Source: Deltaproteobacteria bacterium (GTDB lineage: Bacteria > Desulfobacterota > JAENJC01). Taken from it: a DNA stretch of 7,506 bases. A model generated the notes under the pieces. That model did no database searches, had not been told where the DNA came from, and worked only from the letters and a program-made list of their open reading frames with translations. The DNA is taken from assembly GCA_016844545.1 (NCBI GenBank), contig JAENJC010000055.1, forward strand, positions 1-7,506. The letters run 5' to 3'. The position numbers and the translations under genes are program-made. Every line of letters begins with the position of its first letter. Position 1 is the first letter of the stretch. Shown piece by piece: positions 5,499-7,506 of this stretch.

Positions 5499-6845
5499 TT
5501 AATGATGATCCTTCTTCATAGGAATGCCTATATCCTCTTTAACCTCATATATCGACACGCTCGGCCAGAGCTTTACAAACAGCAGGAACAGCATTGTAAA
5601 GAATCCGAAAGACCCTATTGTTGTTGATATCTCTATCCAGCTCGGAGAATAGTCATGCCACATATACGGAAGGAACTTCCTTGGAAGCGAGGTTGCTATT
5701 ATCAGATACCTTTCAAGCCACATACCGACATTGATAGCAAGGGAAACTATCAAGGCGACAAATATGGATGTCCTCGCCTTCTTGAATATGAGAAGGAGCG
5801 GCATAAAGGAGTTACATAAGATCATAATCCAGAACAGATAGGAATAAGGAGGAGTGAACATACGGTAGGTAAGCGCCTCGTTCTCAAAGGATGTGTTAGC
5901 GTACCATCCGGTGAATACCTCGAGGATGTTGATGTATGACCATAGCAGGGACATGACAACAAGGAGCTTTCCAAGCTGACTGAAATGGTTTAAGGTTATG
6001 TACTTCTCTATATTAAGCGCCTTTCTGAGGATAATCATCAGGGTGACTATGCCTGCGGTGCCTGAATAGATGGCGCCGACCACGAAATAAGGGGCAAATA
6101 TCGTCTTATTAAGTCCCGGAACCTTTGAAAGCGCAAAGTCCCAGGAAACGATTGAGTGAACAGACACTGCAAGCGGGATGATGAACACCGCAAAGAAGGT
6201 ATAGGCCTTATTCAGCCAGTGCCATTCGGTATCTGTACCGCGCCATCCGAGGGCCAGTACCGTATATACCTCTTTCCTCCACCCCGTCACCCTGTCCCTG
6301 ACAGCCGCAAGATCTGGTATGGAGCCGATATAGAGGAATATGACGCTGGATGTCATATAGGCGCTGATCGCCAGGACGTCAAACATGAGGGGCGACTGAA
6401 AGTTCAGCCACAGCTGCCTCTGATTAGGGTAAGGCATGGTCCAGTAAAAGTTCCAGGGCCTTCCCATATGAACAAAGACAAATATGGCCGCAGTCAACAC
6501 TGAGAAGAAGGTCATCGCCTCAGCGCTCCTGTATATAGACCTCCTCCAGGGAGTCTGTGTTATAAAGAGTATGGCGGAGAGAAGGGTCCCTGAATGGCTT
6601 ATACCTATCCAGAAGACAAAGTTTGCCAGGTATATTCCCCAGAATGCAGGGGTCTGAAGGCCGGTGACTCCCTGTCCTTCATATATCTGGTATGCCCACG
6701 GCAACAGCCAAAATCCTGCAAAGACCAGCATACTTGAGACAAGGGCAATGTAGTATGCAGGACCGGTCGTTGTCATTGTCCTTACAACGTCTTCATTTAC
6801 CTCTCTGTAGGAGATTTCACTCTTCATGTGTTCCTGCCCCATCAT
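5499..6845 (-). CDS. actC: Alternative complex III quinol-oxidising membrane subunit ActC (NrfD-like)
   Basis: A 448-residue polytopic inner-membrane protein of the NrfD/PsrC family, expected to hold the quinol site facing the ActB iron-sulfur subunit. Family landmarks are NFVFWIGISHSGTL in helix 2 (His84), HMGRPWNFYW at 126-135, SPLMFDVLAIS (Asp156), SVHSIVSWDF with His230 and WDF at 235-237, and the TIFAPYFVVGAIYSG stretch. About ten helices are readable; the first is at 30-50. The ATG at 6845 lies inside the actB 3' end (29-nt overlap) and has GAGGG six bases upstream. A second ATG follows at once, and an ATG at 6827 (residue 7) has AGGA four bases before it, so the start may be a few codons further in. 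Length and motifs match ActC of other ACIII operons. Confidence 0.93.
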   Translation of the reverse strand: MMGQEHMKSEISYREVNEDVVRTMTTTGPAYYIALVSSMLVFAGFWLLPWAYQIYEGQGVTGLQTPAFWGIYLANFVFWIGISHSGTLLSAILFITQTPWRRSIYRSAEAMTFFSVLTAAIFVFVHMGRPWNFYWTMPYPNQRQLWLNFQSPLMFDVLAISAYMTSSVIFLYIGSIPDLAAVRDRVTGWRKEVYTVLALGWRGTDTEWHWLNKAYTFFAVFIIPLAVSVHSIVSWDFALSKVPGLNKTIFAPYFVVGAIYSGTAGIVTLMIILRKALNIEKYITLNHFSQLGKLLVVMSLLWSYINILEVFTGWYANTSFENEALTYRMFTPPYSYLFWIMILCNSFMPLLLIFKKARTSIFVALIVSLAINVGMWLERYLIIATSLPRKFLPYMWHDYSPSWIEISTTIGSFGFFTMLFLLFVKLWPSVSIYEVKEDIGIPMKKDHH

Positions 6846-7506
6846 TCATGACCCTCTTCAGGTATATTACCGAAGGGTCTGTATTCATCTCTTCAAGCAA
6901 CCTGTATCTCCTTGGGTTCTTTGCAAGCTTTGCGACTTTGCTGCTCGGGTCTTGAAGGTCTCCGAATGTCATAGCCCCTGTAGGACATGACTGGACACAT
7001 GCGGGCTGTATTTCGCCGTCCTGAACCTCTCTTCCCTCATCTTTCGCCTTGTCTTTGGCAACCCTGATCCTCTGTATGCAGAAGGTGCACTTTTCCATCA
7101 CACCCATCTCCCTGACAGTGACGTCAGGGTTGAGCTGATTGTCCAAAGGCTGTTCGAATTTATATGTACGCCAGTTAAAGCGGCGCACATCGTAAGGGCA
7201 GTATGTGGCGCATGTAAAAGTACCTACGCAACGATTATACACCTGCACGTTCAGGCCATCCTGATTGTGATATGTTGCATAGACAGGGCAGCCGGTCTCA
7301 CACGGCGCTTTTCCACAATGCTGGCACATGACCGGTATGAACTTGACCTTTACGTCGGGGTATTCCCCTTCTACATAACGTTCAATCCTTAGCCAGCTAA
7401 AAGCCCTCGACTTATCGCAATCTTCCTTCCCCACCACAGGTATGTTGTTTTCCGCATAGCAGGCAAGAACGCACGCCCCGCAGCCGTTGCACTTGTCGAG
7501 GTCGAT
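6817..7506 (-). CDS. actB: Alternative complex III iron-sulfur subunit ActB, C-terminal part (cut by window edge)
   Basis: The visible 229 residues are the iron-sulfur (NrfC-like) portion of ActB, or a free-standing ferredoxin-like ActB2, on the periplasmic side of the complex. Numbering from the right edge, four cysteine motifs appear: CNGCGACVLAC (6-16), CQHCGKAPCETGC (61-73), CVGTFTCATYC (93-103) and CTFC plus CVQSC (140-143, 170-174). In the third, Thr96 replaces the second cysteine, giving C-x5-C-x3-C and so a 3Fe-4S centre, as in characterised ACIII; the others fit 4Fe-4S. The CPYDVRRFNW segment is typical. The frame stays open through the right edge, so an internal GTG at 7437 that would lose the first motif is not the start. 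The TGA at 6819-6817 lies inside actC. Whether it is fused to a molybdopterin-like domain cannot be seen. Confidence 0.93.
   Translation of the reverse strand: MDLDKCNGCGACVLACYAENNIPVVGKEDCDKSRAFSWLRIERYVEGEYPDVKVKFIPVMCQHCGKAPCETGCPVYATYHNQDGLNVQVYNRCVGTFTCATYCPYDVRRFNWRTYKFEQPLDNQLNPDVTVREMGVMEKCTFCIQRIRVAKDKAKDEGREVQDGEIQPACVQSCPTGAMTFGDLQDPSSKVAKLAKNPRRYRLLEEMNTDPSVIYLKRVMNDGAGTHEE

Noticed and set aside
7437..7437. Internal GTG as start of a short actB
   Set aside because: The frame is open further to the window edge and encodes an intact first cluster motif CNGCGACVLAC.
1..7506. Novel defence, CRISPR, phage or mobile system
   Set aside because: Every long frame is explained by known housekeeping or respiratory families, with no repeats-and-spacers, transposase or integrase.

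Overview
This window reads as a bacterial chromosomal segment with ordinary, tightly packed genes. It carries the complex-marker genes of an alternative complex III (ACIII), a quinol-oxidising respiratory complex, next to housekeeping genes (gyrA, uppP). Together with a small DUF1858 redox-disulfide protein typical of anaerobes and facultative anaerobes, this suggests a Gram-negative-type respiratory bacterium, perhaps in or near Nitrospirota or the old Deltaproteobacteria. The taxonomic guess is inference from protein flavour only; no marker here settles it.

Layout. Positions 1-722 (minus) hold the 5' third of gyrA, cut by the left edge, with a near-consensus sigma70 promoter at 758-786. Divergent from it, a soluble orphan histidine kinase (856-2001, plus) abuts uppP (2002-2817, plus): the kinase stop codon is followed directly by the uppP ATG, so the two form one transcription unit. 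A hairpin region at 2821-2865 lies in the short convergent gap before a 72-aa DUF1858 protein (2871-3089, minus). Upstream of that small gene is a CRP/FNR-like palindrome centred at about -41.5 from a good -10 box. Next to it, at 3245-3315, is an imperfect long palindrome of the 'CCGCAGAGGC...CTCTGCGG' kind.

Positions 3346-7506 (minus) are the act operon in the order actB (C-terminal part, cut by the right edge), actC, actD, actE, actF, with overlaps or gaps of -29, +1, -35 and +18 nt. ActB carries Fe-S clusters (three cuboidal 4Fe-4S motifs and one motif with a Cys-to-Thr change expected for a 3Fe-4S cluster). ActC and ActF are paralogous NrfD-type membrane subunits, ActD is a two-helix membrane protein (DUF3341), and ActE is an exported mono-haem cytochrome c. 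By analogy with characterised ACIII, menaquinol or quinol is oxidised at ActC beside the ActB 3Fe-4S cluster, and electrons pass to c-haems and on to a terminal oxidase or other acceptor. No oxidase genes follow actF inside the window.

I see no CRISPR array, tRNA, rRNA, transposase, phage gene or defence system. The most useful leads are the ACIII operon without a downstream oxidase, the paralogue comparison of ActC and ActF, the valine at the GyrA quinolone-determining position, the palindromic element and the possible CRP/FNR control of the DUF1858 gene.
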